The position numbers and the translations under genes are program-made. Positions 44,826 to 57,968 of a DNA stretch of 64,000 nucleotides are shown piece by piece; position 1 is the first letter of the stretch, and every line of letters begins with the position of its first letter. Source of the DNA: Streptomyces violaceorubidus (GTDB lineage: Bacteria > Actinomycetota > Actinomycetes > Streptomycetales > Streptomycetaceae); assembly GCF_000717995.1 (NCBI RefSeq), contig NZ_JODM01000036.1, forward strand, positions 1 to 64,000, written 5' to 3'. The notes below the pieces were generated by a model. That model saw only the letters and a list, made by a program, of their open reading frames with translations, was not told the DNA's origin and ran no database searches.

Positions 44826-45886
44826 GGGCCGTCCGGCGGGGTCGGGGCCAGCACGGCGACGGCGGTGTCGTCCCGTACGGGCCGGGCCGGGCTGCTGGCG
44901 TCACGGATCGTCACGGCGGCGGTCACCGCCGGGTCGGCCGCCGTGCGGCACGTGTCGGACGTGGGGGACCACCGGCTCGGCAGGCCGTCGCTGTGCAGGA
45001 CCAGCACCCGGTCGTCCGCCCAGGGCGCCTGCTCCTCGCGCAGCGTGGTGGGCCGGTGGGCGCCGACGATGCCGGGCCGCGACACCAGGTGCCGCCAGGT
45101 CCCGCCCTCGCACAGCCGGGCCCCGATGTTGCCGACGCCGGTGAAGCGGAGCACCGCGGCCCGCGTGTCGACCTGGGCCACCGCGACGGCGGCGCCGCGG
45201 GTGCCGGACAGCGCCCGGTCGAGCCGCCGCACCGCCTCGGCCGGCGGCAGGTGGGCCGCGGTGCGCAGTGCCTCCACGGCGGCGGTCGAGGCCCGGGCCG
45301 CCTCCGGGCCGTGGCCGAGACCGTCGGCCAGCATCAGCGTGACCAGGTCGCCGTCCCGGACCCACGCCCAGGCGTCACCCGAGTACTCCGCACCGCCGAA
45401 CGGGACGTTCACCGCGCCGGCCCGCAACCGGCCCGCCGCAGAGGGGTCGGCGGCGCGGGCCCCGCGGACGGGACCGATCCGGGCGACCACCACCGTGCCC
45501 CGGCCGGGGACGCTGTGCAGGTCGAAGTCGTCGGCGAGGCGCGCACAGGTGCCCAGACCCGCGCCGAGGGAGCTCGTGGTGGTGAAGCCGTCGCGCAGCG
45601 CGGCGGACACGTCGGCGATCCCCGGGCCGTGGTCGACCGTGACGACCTGCACACGCGGCGCGTCCTGCGCACCGGCCGCGAGGAAGGGCGGGGCGACCAC
45701 GTCGACGACGACCCGGCCGCCCCCGGCGTGCTTGAGCAGGTTGGTGGCCAGCTCGGTCGCCACCAACGCCGCCGTCGAGGTCCGCTGCTCGTCCAGACCG
45801 GCCAGGGCCGCCGCGTGCTCCGCGGCCACCCGGGCGTCGCGCACCCGGGTCGAGTCGTGCACCGGGACATCCCACACGCGGGGCAT
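44822..45886 (-). CDS. RsbT-like kinase fused to RsbX-like phosphatase
   Basis: A 354-aa fusion of two activities normally found on separate proteins. Residues 1-140 are a GHKL kinase domain with ATELATNLLKHAGGG, DHGPGI and SLGAGLGT. Residues about 160-345 are a PP2C domain resembling RsbX (LMLADGLGHGPEA, VLHSDGLPSRW, DDTAVAV). In Bacillus, RsbT phosphorylates RsbS/RsbR and RsbX removes the phosphates. Here both could be tethered for tight feedback. The start overlaps the rsbT stop by one base (TGATG), and the end overlaps the phosphatase gene. Confidence 0.83.
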   Translation of the reverse strand: MPRVWDVPVHDSTRVRDARVAAEHAAALAGLDEQRTSTAALVATELATNLLKHAGGGRVVVDVVAPPFLAAGAQDAPRVQVVTVDHGPGIADVSAALRDGFTTTSSLGAGLGTCARLADDFDLHSVPGRGTVVVARIGPVRGARAADPSAAGRLRAGAVNVPFGGAEYSGDAWAWVRDGDLVTLMLADGLGHGPEAARASTAAVEALRTAAHLPPAEAVRRLDRALSGTRGAAVAVAQVDTRAAVLRFTGVGNIGARLCEGGTWRHLVSRPGIVGAHRPTTLREEQAPWADDRVLVLHSDGLPSRWSPTSDTCRTAADPAVTAAVTIRDASSPARPVRDDTAVAVLAPTPPDGP

Positions 45887-46326
45887 CAGGACTCCTCACG
45901 CGGGCGCGGCGGCCGGCCCACCCATGACGTCACCCGCACGGTCGTCCCGGAGCCCGGGGCCGTCTCGATCCCGAACTCGTGCACCAGGCGCCGCGCGCCG
46001 CCCAGCCCCATCCCGAGCCCGTCGCCGGAGGTGAAGCCGTCACTGAGCGCCTGCTCCACGTCCGGGATGCCGGGCCCCTCGTCGATGAAGGTCAGCCGCA
46101 GCCCGTGCGTGGTCCCCTCCACGAGCGACTCCGTCTCCATGGTGCCGCCCCCGCCGTACACGAGCGTGTTGCGGGCCAGTTCGCTGGCCGCGGTGACCAG
46201 CTTGGTCTGGTCCACCAGGCCGAAGCCGAGCTGGGCGGCGGCCTGCCGCACATGCTGTCGCACCCACACCAGATCCATGTCCGAACGGATCGGCAGGCGG
46301 GCCTGGGAGCCCGCTGCAGTGTGCAT
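45886..46326 (-). CDS. rsbT: RsbT-like serine/threonine kinase
   Basis: A 146-aa GHKL-fold switch kinase. The N-box is ASELARNTLVYGGGG (about residues 51-65), the G1 is DEGPGIPD, and GLGMGLGGARRL is the G2 glycine loop. In a stressosome RsbT is held by RsbR/RsbS, is freed after phosphorylating them, and then activates an RsbU-type phosphatase. ATG 46326 overlaps the rsbS stop by one base and its stop overlaps the next gene by one base, giving near-equal synthesis. Assignment from motifs and gene order together is strong. Confidence 0.88.
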   Translation of the reverse strand: MHTAAGSQARLPIRSDMDLVWVRQHVRQAAAQLGFGLVDQTKLVTAASELARNTLVYGGGGTMETESLVEGTTHGLRLTFIDEGPGIPDVEQALSDGFTSGDGLGMGLGGARRLVHEFGIETAPGSGTTVRVTSWVGRPPRPREES

Positions 46327-46757
46327 CACTGACTCTCCTGGCGCAGGCCGCCGAAGCGGGACGACGGAGCCTGCTGTCTGAGCAGCTCCATGGCCACCTC
46401 GGTGCTGAGCGCGGTGTGCACACCCGGCAGCGTCAGCCCCAGCTCCACCAGGGTGATGGCGACGGCCGGCCGCATGCCGACCAGCACCGTCCGCGCGGCC
46501 AGCAGACCGGTCTGCCCGGCGATCTCGGCCAGGATCCGGCCGAGGAAGGAGTCGACGATCTCCACACCGGAGACGTCGATGACCACCCCGGTGGCCCCGC
46601 TGCGCACGATGGTCTCGGCCAGATCCTCCTGGAGCTGCTGCGCCGTGCTGTCGTGCAGGTCCCCCTGGAGGGTGACCAGCAGGATCTCGCCGAGCCGCAG
46701 GACGGGCACATGCCCCGTCACCGGGGCCCCGTGGGGCCCGGGCAGTACCTGGCTCAC
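46326..46757 (-). CDS. rsbS: RsbS-like STAS-domain stressosome scaffold
   Basis: A 143-aa STAS domain protein. The switch-serine region is VIDVSGVEIVDSFLG, near residue 65-79, matching the DSF site of B. subtilis RsbS. RsbS forms the stressosome core with RsbR and is phosphorylated by RsbT when stress is sensed. GTG 46757 overlaps the rsbR stop by four bases (GTGA), which fixes this start against the much longer open frame upstream. An extra C-terminal tail of about 20 residues (Arg/Gln/Ser-rich) extends beyond the usual STAS fold. Confidence 0.87.
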   Translation of the reverse strand: MSQVLPGPHGAPVTGHVPVLRLGEILLVTLQGDLHDSTAQQLQEDLAETIVRSGATGVVIDVSGVEIVDSFLGRILAEIAGQTGLLAARTVLVGMRPAVAITLVELGLTLPGVHTALSTEVAMELLRQQAPSSRFGGLRQESQ

Positions 46758-47662
46758 CGCGCGCCCGCACCGTTCGTGCCGGGCGTCACGATGCCGACCC
46801 CGAGCTGGTGCAGCACGTACCCCAGCGCGTCGGCCAGGCTCGCCCGGGTGACCACCGTGCCCAGGTCGAGACCCAGGTGGACCATGGTCTGCGCGATCGC
46901 GGGCCGGATGCCGGAGACGATGCACTCGGCACCCATGAGCCGGGCCGCCGCGACCGTCTTCATCAGGTGCTGGGCCACCAGCGAGTCGACGGTCGGCACG
47001 CCGGTGATGTCCAGGATCGCGTAGCGCGCCTGCTGCTCCACGATGGACTCCAGCAGGGTCTCCATCACCACCTGGCTGCGCGCGCTGTCCAGCGTGCCGA
47101 TCAGCGGCACGGCCACGATGCCGTCCCACAGCTTGATCACCGGGGTGGCCACCTCGAGCAGCTGGAGCCGCTGGCGGTCGATGAGCGCCTGCCCCTCGCT
47201 GAGCGCGGTCTGCATCACCACGACCCGCAGGGTGCCCATCAGCACGCTCAGCGTGGTGACACAGTCGCGGACGTGCTCGGCCGGGGCGTCCTCGGGCAGG
47301 TCGGCCACGAGCAGGTTCTCGACCGGCGGACGCAGCGCGGCGAGCTCGCTGGACACCTGCGCGGTGCTCAGCCCGGAGCGCGAGCGGGCGACCCCCATCC
47401 GCGCCAGCTGCTCGCGCACCGTCGAGAATCCCGCCGCGTCCGGGTCCTCGACCCGCGCCGCGTCCGCGACCTGCGCCAGCGCGTCCACGACGGTCTTGCC
47501 CGCCTCCACCGCCTCGTCGCGCGAGACGGTGAACACGGCCCGGAACAGGGGTTCGTCCGCCCACCGCTGGGCGATCTGCTCACGGCGGCGCCGCAGCAGA
47601 TCCCTTACCTCGCGCGTCGGCTCCGCCGCCGTTCCCTCCGCGTGCTCCGGCACCTGTCCCAC
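46754..47662 (-). CDS. rsbR: RsbR-like STAS sensor of the stressosome
   Basis: A 302-aa protein. The N-terminal RsbRD-type helical sensor domain (about residues 15-160) is followed by a linker helix and a STAS domain (about 180-285) with the phospho-threonine region ILDITGVPTVDSLVAQH. It is the first gene of a five-gene overlapping operon and would set the stressosome input. The sensor domain carries no haem or flavin motif that I can identify, so its stimulus is unknown. ATG 47662 has a modest ribosome binding site. Confidence 0.87.
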   Translation of the reverse strand: MGQVPEHAEGTAAEPTREVRDLLRRRREQIAQRWADEPLFRAVFTVSRDEAVEAGKTVVDALAQVADAARVEDPDAAGFSTVREQLARMGVARSRSGLSTAQVSSELAALRPPVENLLVADLPEDAPAEHVRDCVTTLSVLMGTLRVVVMQTALSEGQALIDRQRLQLLEVATPVIKLWDGIVAVPLIGTLDSARSQVVMETLLESIVEQQARYAILDITGVPTVDSLVAQHLMKTVAAARLMGAECIVSGIRPAIAQTMVHLGLDLGTVVTRASLADALGYVLHQLGVGIVTPGTNGAGAR

Positions 47663-47812
47663 TCCTCATCCGCGTAGCGCCGCACATCTGCCCACTGGGG
47701 CCGATGCGGCGGCGACGTGACCCAGCCGGTCGACAACTCTAACCACCCGCCGACCTGGCTCGGCACCTGCTTCCGCACGACCGGTCCGGACGAGGCTCGG
47801 GCACGCGGCGGC

Positions 47813-48205
47813 TCAGGCCTCGGGCACCCGTGGACCCTCCGGCTCGGCGTCGACGCGCGAGAGGGCCTCCTCGATGCTCCCCGAGACCGGCACCGTGATG
47901 CTCACCCCGGTCAGATCCAGCACGCGCAGCACGGCCGGGGTCGGCGAGATGATGTGCACGCTGCCCGGCAGCTCGCGCACCTCCTGGTAGACCCGCAGGA
48001 TGATGTTCATACCGGACGAGTCCATGAACGGGACCGCCGACAGGTCCAACAGGAAGTGCCGTCGGCCGTGATGGAGCTGGTTGGCCAGATGGTGCTGGAA
48101 CTCGGTCGCGGTGTCGACGTCCAGGTAACCCTCCACCTTGATCAGCGCGACCTCCTCCCGCGGCAGCGTCACCTCGACGGACAGCGGGTTCTGGGCTATG
48201 GGCAC
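47813..48205 (-). CDS. arsI: Anti-sigma factor antagonist, STAS domain (ArsI-like)
   Basis: A 130-aa anti-anti-sigma protein. Its conserved switch site is LDLSAVPFMDSSGMNIIL (about residues 69-86), with the DSSG serine that an RsbW-type kinase would phosphorylate. When unphosphorylated it should bind the kinase and free a sigma factor. GTG 48205 is chosen because GGAGG lies five bases upstream; an ATG at 48253 is in frame but poorly placed. A SigB-type promoter match lies 60 bases upstream. The symbol follows recalled S. coelicolor synteny. Confidence 0.83.
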   Translation of the reverse strand: MPIAQNPLSVEVTLPREEVALIKVEGYLDVDTATEFQHHLANQLHHGRRHFLLDLSAVPFMDSSGMNIILRVYQEVRELPGSVHIISPTPAVLRVLDLTGVSITVPVSGSIEEALSRVDAEPEGPRVPEA

Positions 48206-48265
48206 GTGTACCTCCAGCAACGCGGCGGCGCGGCGGACCGTCGTCTGGTCCACCGCGCCGGGCGG

Positions 48266-48290
48266 ATACCCCCGAAACCCGTCCCCACAC
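48266..48290 (-). promoter_or_regulatory. Candidate SigB-type promoter of arsI
   Basis: On the minus strand GTGT (48290-48287), a 15-base spacer and GGGTAT (48271-48266) lie 60 bases before the arsI start, fitting GNNT-N14-16-GGGTAY. Confidence 0.5.
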
Positions 48291-48323
48291 CTGCCGTCCC
48301 GTCCAGGACCCGGCCGGGAGGTG

Positions 48324-50764
48324 TCACCCCACCCGGATGCCCACCAGACACGTGTCGTCGTCGGTGTCCGACCTGCTGTAGGTGAGCAGCCGGTCCAGGT
48401 GCTGGTCCAGGGTGTTCGGCGTCGGGCGCACGGTGCTCAGCAGCTGGGCCAGCGCCTCCTCCACCGGGCGGTCACGGCGTTCGATCAGACCGTCGGTGTA
48501 CATCAGCAGGGTGTCCCCGGCGGCCAGCTGGGCCTCGGCCTCCTCGTACCCGGTCTCCGCCACCGCCCCCAGCAGCATGCCCCGCACCAGGGGCAGCGGC
48601 TCCGCCTCCGGGCCCCGCACCAGGACCGGCGGCAGATGGCCCGCTCTGGCCCAGCGCAGCGTGCGCCGGGCCGGGTCGTACAGGCCGCACACCGCCGTGG
48701 CGGTGACCCCGCCCGTCAGGTGGTGCGCCACGATGTTGAGCCAGGACAGCAGCTGTCCCGGACCGGCCCCGGTCACCGCGAGACCGCGCAGCGCGTTGCG
48801 CAGCACCACCATGCTGGTCGCCGCCTCTATCCCGTGCCCCGCGACGTCCCCGACGCACAGCAGCACCCGCCCGCCGGGCAGCATCACCGCGTCGTACCAG
48901 TCGCCGCCCACCAACTGCTCCGTCTCCGCGGGCCGGTACCGGACGGCCACCTGGAGGTCCGGCACCCGCAGCGGGGTCTGGGCGGGGGGCATGATGGCGT
49001 GCTGCAACTGAAGGGTCAGCCGGGCGCGCTCGGCGGCCTGCTGCTCGGTGTGCGCCAGCTGGTCGCGGGTCGCGGCGAGCGCCACCTCCGTCCAGTGCTG
49101 GGCCGAGATGTCCTGGCAGGCGCCGCGTACGAGGAGCAGCCGGTCGTCGGTGTCCAGGACCGGCTCGGCCACCACCCGCACGTGCCGGGTCACCCCGTCG
49201 GGCCGACGCAGCCGGAAGGCCGCCGACGCCGGCCGCCGGTGGTGCAGCAGCGTGCGCAGGAACCGCCCGATGGCGACGGCGTCGTCCGGGTGGGCGTGGG
49301 CGGCCAGTTCCTCCAGCGGCACCGGGGGGCTCGTGTGCGGGCGCCCGTACAGGTCGAACAGTTGTTCGTTCCAGGTGATCTCGCCGGTCAGCAGGTTCTC
49401 CTCGAAACCGCCGATGCGGCCGAGCCGCTGCGCGTGCTGGAGGAGGCTGGCCAGCCGGGCCGCCTCGTCCTCGATGCGCCAGATCAGCAGCACGGCGTTG
49501 CCGTGCCGGCTGATGCTGATGTCCGCCACCGCCGACAGCGGCACCTGGTCCACCAGGGCGGTCAGGTTCATGTGCCGGGCCCGAAACGGCTCGCCCGTGG
49601 CGTACACGCGCTCCACGTTCCGGAACAGCTCGCTGTCCCCGGCGGCCATCGGGTAGGCCTCCAGCAGCAGCGCGCCGCCCACGACGGCACGCGGCCGCCC
49701 GGCCGGGTCCATGAAGCGCTTGTTCACGTGCTGGATGCGGAAGTCCGCCAGATGCCCCGCCGCGTCCAGGTGCGGCACCAGCACCAGGGCGGGGTCGTGC
49801 AGCCCGTCGGCCAGCTCCATCAGCTCCACCGCGTCCGGGACGACCCGCGGCTCCTGTCCGGTGTCGCGCGGTGGCGTGTACGACTCCAGGGTGTGCGCGC
49901 ACAGCTCCGCCAGGGCCTCCACCTGACGGACCACCTGGGGCGGCTGCGGGGCCAGCGGCACCGGCCAGGCGATCTCCAGCACGCCGTGGACGCGTCCCCC
50001 GGTGCCGGCGGGCAGCGCGACCCTGCCGCCGTCCGGGTACTGGTGGCGGCCCACGCTGGGAAGCCCCGTTTCCGCCAGGGACGTGATCCACTGCCCGGCC
50101 CGCTCGGTCAGCCCCCGCCGTGCCACCGTCGCCACGTCCGGCGGCACGTACCGCCAGCGGTCCGCCTCGGCCGGGGGGAACCCGGCGCTGCCCACCAGGG
50201 TGAGCGACCCGTCGTACCCGGCCGCCCAGACGGCCACCGCCACCGCGCCGAGCGGGCGCAGCGCCTGCTCCAGCAGGGCGTCGGCGACGGCCTGGGTGTC
50301 GTCCGCGGCCAGCGCGCCGCTCTCGGCCGCCCGCAGGCGTACGGCGGGGGACCCGGCCGCGACCTCCCGGGCGCCTTCGCCGTCCGGGTCCTCGTCGGGG
50401 GCGGCGGTGCGCACCGCGGCGGTGGCCGCCAGGAAAGCGTCCGTCACCTCCGACATCCGGTCCCGCGCGGCCTGGTTGATGACGTCGACCGCGAACTCCA
50501 GCGGCGTCACCTGGGACTGCTCGGCCAGTTCGGCGAGCTGCCGGGCGGCCTCGGCGGGACCGCAGCCGAGCCGCGCCACCAGGATGCCCTTGGCCAGCTC
50601 GATCAGCGCCCGGCCCTCGGCCTCCGCCTGGGCGGCCCGTACCTCGCGGCTGAGCCGGTCCACCGTGGCCGCGAGCCGCCCCACGGGCGACAGCGGCGTC
50701 ATGCCGACCGCGGACGCCTCCCGCCGGTCGACGCCGCCCGGCTCGCCGGACTGCTCGGGCGTGC

Positions 50765-50768
<4 letters not shown>
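48324..50768 (-). CDS. ANTAR/GAF/PAS multi-domain PP2C phosphatase
   Basis: An 814-aa soluble phosphatase. In order: an ANTAR-like helical domain (about residues 20-105, [22 protein letters not shown]), a GAF domain (about 140-290), two PAS-like domains (about 300-420 and 430-560), and a SpoIIE-type PP2C domain (about 590-814) with [24 protein letters not shown] and [13 protein letters not shown] domains usually bind RNA, which is unusual on a phosphatase and hints at a post-transcriptional role. ATG 50768 overlaps the hybrid kinase stop by four bases, so it should act downstream of that kinase, with ArsI as probable substrate. Confidence 0.85.
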
Positions 50769-54476
<3,708 letters not shown>

Positions 54477-54500
54477 GCGCACCCTCGTTCCGCTCCCCGG

Positions 54501-54555
54501 GGGTCCTCGCGGTGAGGACCCGACACCCCCTGCCGGACCGCCCGGGCGGTCCGGC
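54501..54555. promoter_or_regulatory. Two palindromes upstream of the hybrid kinase
   Basis: An 8-bp stem hairpin (54501-54508 with 54514-54521) is followed by a perfect 24-base palindrome (54532-54555). They lie 25 to 79 bases before the kinase start in the 377-base divergent gap. They may be operators or leader structures. The rest of the gap shows only a weak promoter match at 54710. Confidence 0.5.
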
Positions 54556-54709
54556 CTCCCGTGTCCGCGTTCACGCAGTTCACGGATTCGTCCCCGGGAG
54601 AAAAATACGCCCGAGGCTAACCCAGGTGCCCGGCGCCGACAAAGCGATGTGTCACCCGGCCGGACGCGTACCCCCGCATCGGGTCACGCCCGAGCGGTCC
54701 CGCCGCGCC

Positions 54710-54734
54710 GAATGCGGCGGCCCCGGACGGGTAA
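54710..54734 (+). promoter_or_regulatory. Weak SigB-type promoter match
   Basis: GAAT (54710-54713), a 15-base spacer and GGGTAA (54729-54734) precede the ATPase start by about 120 bases. The last base differs from the GGGTAY consensus. Confidence 0.3.
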
Positions 54735-54853
54735 CCGCTGCTGTGGAGCCGGTGCGGACCGTCGCGTCCGCCCGGCCGGCACGCGCCCCGGGACCGCCCC
54801 GCGAGGCGGACCGAAGCGGACGACGGCACGCGGAAACCGGGGACAGCACTGAC

Positions 54854-55327
54854 ATGGAACCAGCCGACCGGACCAGCACGACCGCCGGGGTCACCACGGC
54901 ATCGACCCGTCCCGCCCCCGTACCCGCGCCGGGCGCCCGGGGCGGCGCCGCGGGAGCCCGGGCGTACGCGGAGTCGGTGGCGCGGACGGCCTGGGGCGGC
55001 CCCGGACGCGAGGTGCGCGAGGAGGACGTCGTCGACCTGCTGCTCGTGGTCTCGGAGCTGGTGACCAACGCGATCCGGCACGGTGACGGGCTGGCCGGCT
55101 TCGAGGCCCGGCCCACCCCGGAGGGGATACGGATCGCCGTCCACGACAACAGCGCGGTGGTGCCCCGGGCCGCGTACGCGTTTCCCACCGCCCGAACCGG
55201 TGGCGGCGGTTACGGCTGGCCGCTCGTCGCCCGCCTCGCCCGGGACATCGCCGTCGACCCGCGCCCGCAGGGCGGCAAGACGATCAGCGCGCTGGTGCCC
55301 CTGCGCGTCGCGCCGGGCGCCCCCTGA
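54854..55327 (+). CDS. RsbW-like ATP-binding regulator
   Basis: A 157-aa GHKL ATPase with N-box SELVTNAIRHGDG, a G1-like VHDNSAVVP, GGGGYGWPLV and a closing GGKTISALVPL strand. The first 35 residues are Pro/Thr/Ala-rich and probably disordered. ATG 54854 is preferred over the longer frame because the codon bias is good only from there. It is divergent from the hybrid kinase and convergent with another ATPase gene 14 bases away, so four candidate kinase/anti-sigma proteins occur in this window. Confidence 0.8.
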   Translation: MEPADRTSTTAGVTTASTRPAPVPAPGARGGAAGARAYAESVARTAWGGPGREVREEDVVDLLLVVSELVTNAIRHGDGLAGFEARPTPEGIRIAVHDNSAVVPRAAYAFPTARTGGGGYGWPLVARLARDIAVDPRPQGGKTISALVPLRVAPGAP

Positions 55328-55341
55328 CCGGTCCGCGCCGC

Positions 55342-55776
55342 TCACCAGGGCAGGAAGACGTGGATGTCCTTGCCCCGTTCCCCGGTGACGACGCTGACCT
55401 GCTCGGACAGGGTGTGGATCAGGTGCCAGCCGATGCCGCCGCCGCCCTTGCTCGGATGGAAGGGGCGCGGGGCCGGCTCCGTCGTGCTGGTGTCGTGCAT
55501 CACCACGTGCACCCCGTCGAAGGTACGGCGCAGCCGCAGCTGGAAGGGCCCCGGAGCGTACTGCACGGCGTTGGCCGCCAGCTCGGTGACGACGAGGAGG
55601 ATGTCGTCCCAGTGCTCGGGCGCCGCGGGCGGCGCCGCACGGGCGAGGTCGTAGAGGAACTCCTCCGCGACCAGCCGCGCACCGGTCACATTGTGCAGCT
55701 CCCCGGCGAAGCTGGCGGTGCGATTCGTGATCTCCTCGGAAGCCAGTGTCCTGTCCCAACGCGACTCGGCTGCCAT
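55342..55776 (-). CDS. RsbW-like ATP-binding regulator
   Basis: A 144-aa GHKL ATPase. The N-box is VTELAANAVQYAPG, the G1-like strand is MHDTSTTEPAPR, and GGGGIGWHLIHTLS is the glycine-rich G2 loop, ending DIHVFLPW. ATG 55776 has GGAAGG upstream; a longer in-frame extension exists but is Arg-rich and unlike coding sequence. It is convergent with the ATPase gene at 54854. Its target sigma factor or STAS partner is not adjacent, but ArsI is a candidate. Confidence 0.8.
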   Translation of the reverse strand: MAAESRWDRTLASEEITNRTASFAGELHNVTGARLVAEEFLYDLARAAPPAAPEHWDDILLVVTELAANAVQYAPGPFQLRLRRTFDGVHVVMHDTSTTEPAPRPFHPSKGGGGIGWHLIHTLSEQVSVVTGERGKDIHVFLPW

Positions 55777-55861
55777 TGCGCCTTCCCGGCCCGGCACCGG
55801 CCGGGCGTCGTGCCTTCTCCTTCGGATTCCTTCCGTTGGTAAGTTCCCGTGCCGGCCGGAC

Positions 55862-57814
55862 CTAGTCGCGCCGGTGTGCCGCTCCGGCGGCGGGGCCGGC
55901 ACCGGATCGGCGCAGGAACACGCTGTCCGCGTCCTCCCAGCCGGCCGGCTCCTCCGGCGGCCGCGACGACGGGCGGTGCGACCGCGCCGCGTACATCGCG
56001 TCGATCTCCAGCGCGTAGGTCCGTACGATCTCGTCCCGGCGGAGCTTCATGGACGGGGTGAGCAGGCCGCCCGCCACGTCGAAGGGGGCGGGCAGGACCC
56101 GGAAGACCCGGACGGACTCCGAGCGCGACACCGCGCTGTTGGCCGCGGCCACCGCCCGCGCGATCTCCTCCCGCAGCGCGTTCTCCTCGCGTGCCTCCCG
56201 GGCCGGGGCGTCGCCCGGCAGGGCCAGGGAGGCCCGCCAGTGGCTCAGGAACTCCGGGTCGAGCGTGAGCAGCGCCCCGACGCAGGGCCGGTTGTCGCCG
56301 ACCAGCACCGCCTGTTGGACCAGCGGGTGCATCCGCAGCCGCTGCTCCAGGGCGGCCGGGGCCACGCTCTTGCCGCCGCTGGTGATGATGACGTCCTTCT
56401 TGCGGCCGGTGATCGCCAGGTAGTTCTCGTCGTCCAGGTGCCCGAGGTCGCCCGTGGCCAGCCAGCCGCCGCGCAGCACCTCGCGGGTGGCACTCCCGTC
56501 GCCGACGTACCCCTGGAACAGCGACGGCCCGCGCACCAGGATCTCCCCGTCGTCGGCCACCCGGATCTCCGTGCCCGGCAGCGGCTGCCCGACGGTGCCC
56601 GACTTCTCCCGGCCCAGCGGCTGCATCGTCACTCCGCCGCTGGTCTCCGTCAGCCCGTAACCGTCGTGCACGTAGACGCCGATGCCCTCGTAGAAGAGGG
56701 ACAGCTCGCGGCTGAGCGGCGAACCGCCGGACGTCGCCCGGCTCACCCGGCCGCCCAGCGCCGTGCGCAGCCGCCGGTACACCGTCCGCTCGTACAGGGC
56801 GTGCTGGAGGCGCAGATCGAAGCCGGGCCCGGCGCCCCGGCCCAGGCGCCGGCGCTCCAGTGCGGCGGCGAAGTCGCGCGCCGTGTCCGCGGCCCGCTCG
56901 AACAGGGCACCGTGTCCCGCCTGCTGGGCGCTGCGCAGGAAGTTCTTGTAGATCTTCTCCAGGACCGACGGGACCGCGTACAGGTGCGTCGGCCGGAAGG
57001 AACGCAGGGCCGAGGAGAGCGCCTCCCCGGTCGTCACGGGCTCGTGCGCCAGCAGGAACCCGCCGCGGACGCACAGGTTCTGGATCATCAGCCCGTACAC
57101 GTGCGAGAAGGGGAGGTAGGCGAGGACCGCGCCCTGCTCTCCCGGCGGCGCCACCGTGTGGCCCCACCCCGCCAGCAGCGTGTCGCACGGGGCGGCCAGA
57201 CCGCGGTGGCTCAGCGCACAGCCCAGCGCGCGGCCAGAGGTGCCCGAGGTGTAGGCCACCACCGCCGTGGAGTCGGGCAGCACGATGCGGCGCATGGAGT
57301 CGACCGTGGCGAACGGCAGGAAGGCGCCGCGCGCCACCAGCGCGTCCAGCGCGCCCGCGTCCAGTTGCCAGACGTGGCGCAGCGCGGGCAGCGACGCGCA
57401 CACCGAGCCGACGGTCATCACGCTCTGCTCGTCCTCGACCAGCACGCCCACGCAGCCCGCGTCCCGCAGGATCCACTCGACCTGGTCGCGCGAGGAGGTC
57501 GGGAAGATCGGCACGACCTCGGCGCCCACCGTCCACAGGGCGTAACTGAAGACCGTCCACTCGTACCGGGTGCGGGCCAGGATCGCCACCCGGTCGCCGG
57601 GCGAGATCCCGCTCGCGATCAGGCCCTTCGCCAGGTCGACCACCTCGTCGCGGAACTCCACGGCGCTCACCTCGTCCCAGACCGCCGAGCCGGGGCCGCG
57701 GCGCCGGGCGAGCATCGGCAGCGTGGGTGTGCGGGCGGCCGTCTCGAAGAGGCTGTCGGCCAGCGAGCCGGTCAGCGGCGGGACGGCCCGGGGAGCGAGT
57801 GCGGTCTCGCGCAT
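55862..57814 (-). CDS. Long-chain fatty-acyl-CoA synthetase (AMP-binding)
   Basis: A 650-aa ANL-superfamily ligase that activates fatty acids via acyl-adenylates. The P-loop-like motif is VAYTSGTSGRALG (about residue 190-202), the acyl-binding helix has GYGLTETSGG, and the adenylate motif is WLATGDLG, followed by the GRKKDVIIT hinge. Length and motif spacing fit FadD15-type long-chain enzymes. ATG 57814 has AGGAG eight bases upstream. It is not part of an obvious lipid operon; the DUF6480 gene is divergent. Confidence 0.87.
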   Translation of the reverse strand: MRETALAPRAVPPLTGSLADSLFETAARTPTLPMLARRRGPGSAVWDEVSAVEFRDEVVDLAKGLIASGISPGDRVAILARTRYEWTVFSYALWTVGAEVVPIFPTSSRDQVEWILRDAGCVGVLVEDEQSVMTVGSVCASLPALRHVWQLDAGALDALVARGAFLPFATVDSMRRIVLPDSTAVVAYTSGTSGRALGCALSHRGLAAPCDTLLAGWGHTVAPPGEQGAVLAYLPFSHVYGLMIQNLCVRGGFLLAHEPVTTGEALSSALRSFRPTHLYAVPSVLEKIYKNFLRSAQQAGHGALFERAADTARDFAAALERRRLGRGAGPGFDLRLQHALYERTVYRRLRTALGGRVSRATSGGSPLSRELSLFYEGIGVYVHDGYGLTETSGGVTMQPLGREKSGTVGQPLPGTEIRVADDGEILVRGPSLFQGYVGDGSATREVLRGGWLATGDLGHLDDENYLAITGRKKDVIITSGGKSVAPAALEQRLRMHPLVQQAVLVGDNRPCVGALLTLDPEFLSHWRASLALPGDAPAREAREENALREEIARAVAAANSAVSRSESVRVFRVLPAPFDVAGGLLTPSMKLRRDEIVRTYALEIDAMYAARSHRPSSRPPEEPAGWEDADSVFLRRSGAGPAAGAAHRRD

Positions 57815-57968
57815 GCGCCGGCTCCTGTCGTGTACGGACGGTGACGCCGCCGACGGACACCGTGGCCGACGGTGCTCGGAGGCTAGCTCAGCCGCAGGCG
57901 GCAGGGGGTCGGGAACGCGGAAGTGTTCTCACCCGGTGACCCGGCCGGAATCGGGGGACCCGGGGACC

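Noticed and set aside
40971..46034. 1,687-codon open frame on the plus strand
   Set aside because: It is antisense to five well-supported minus-strand genes. Its translation is Arg/Gln/His-rich without domains, as expected from high-GC shadow frames.
54512..54853. N-terminal extension of the ATPase frame at 54854
   Set aside because: The segment is the divergent promoter region with two palindromes, and its codon bias is not coding-like.
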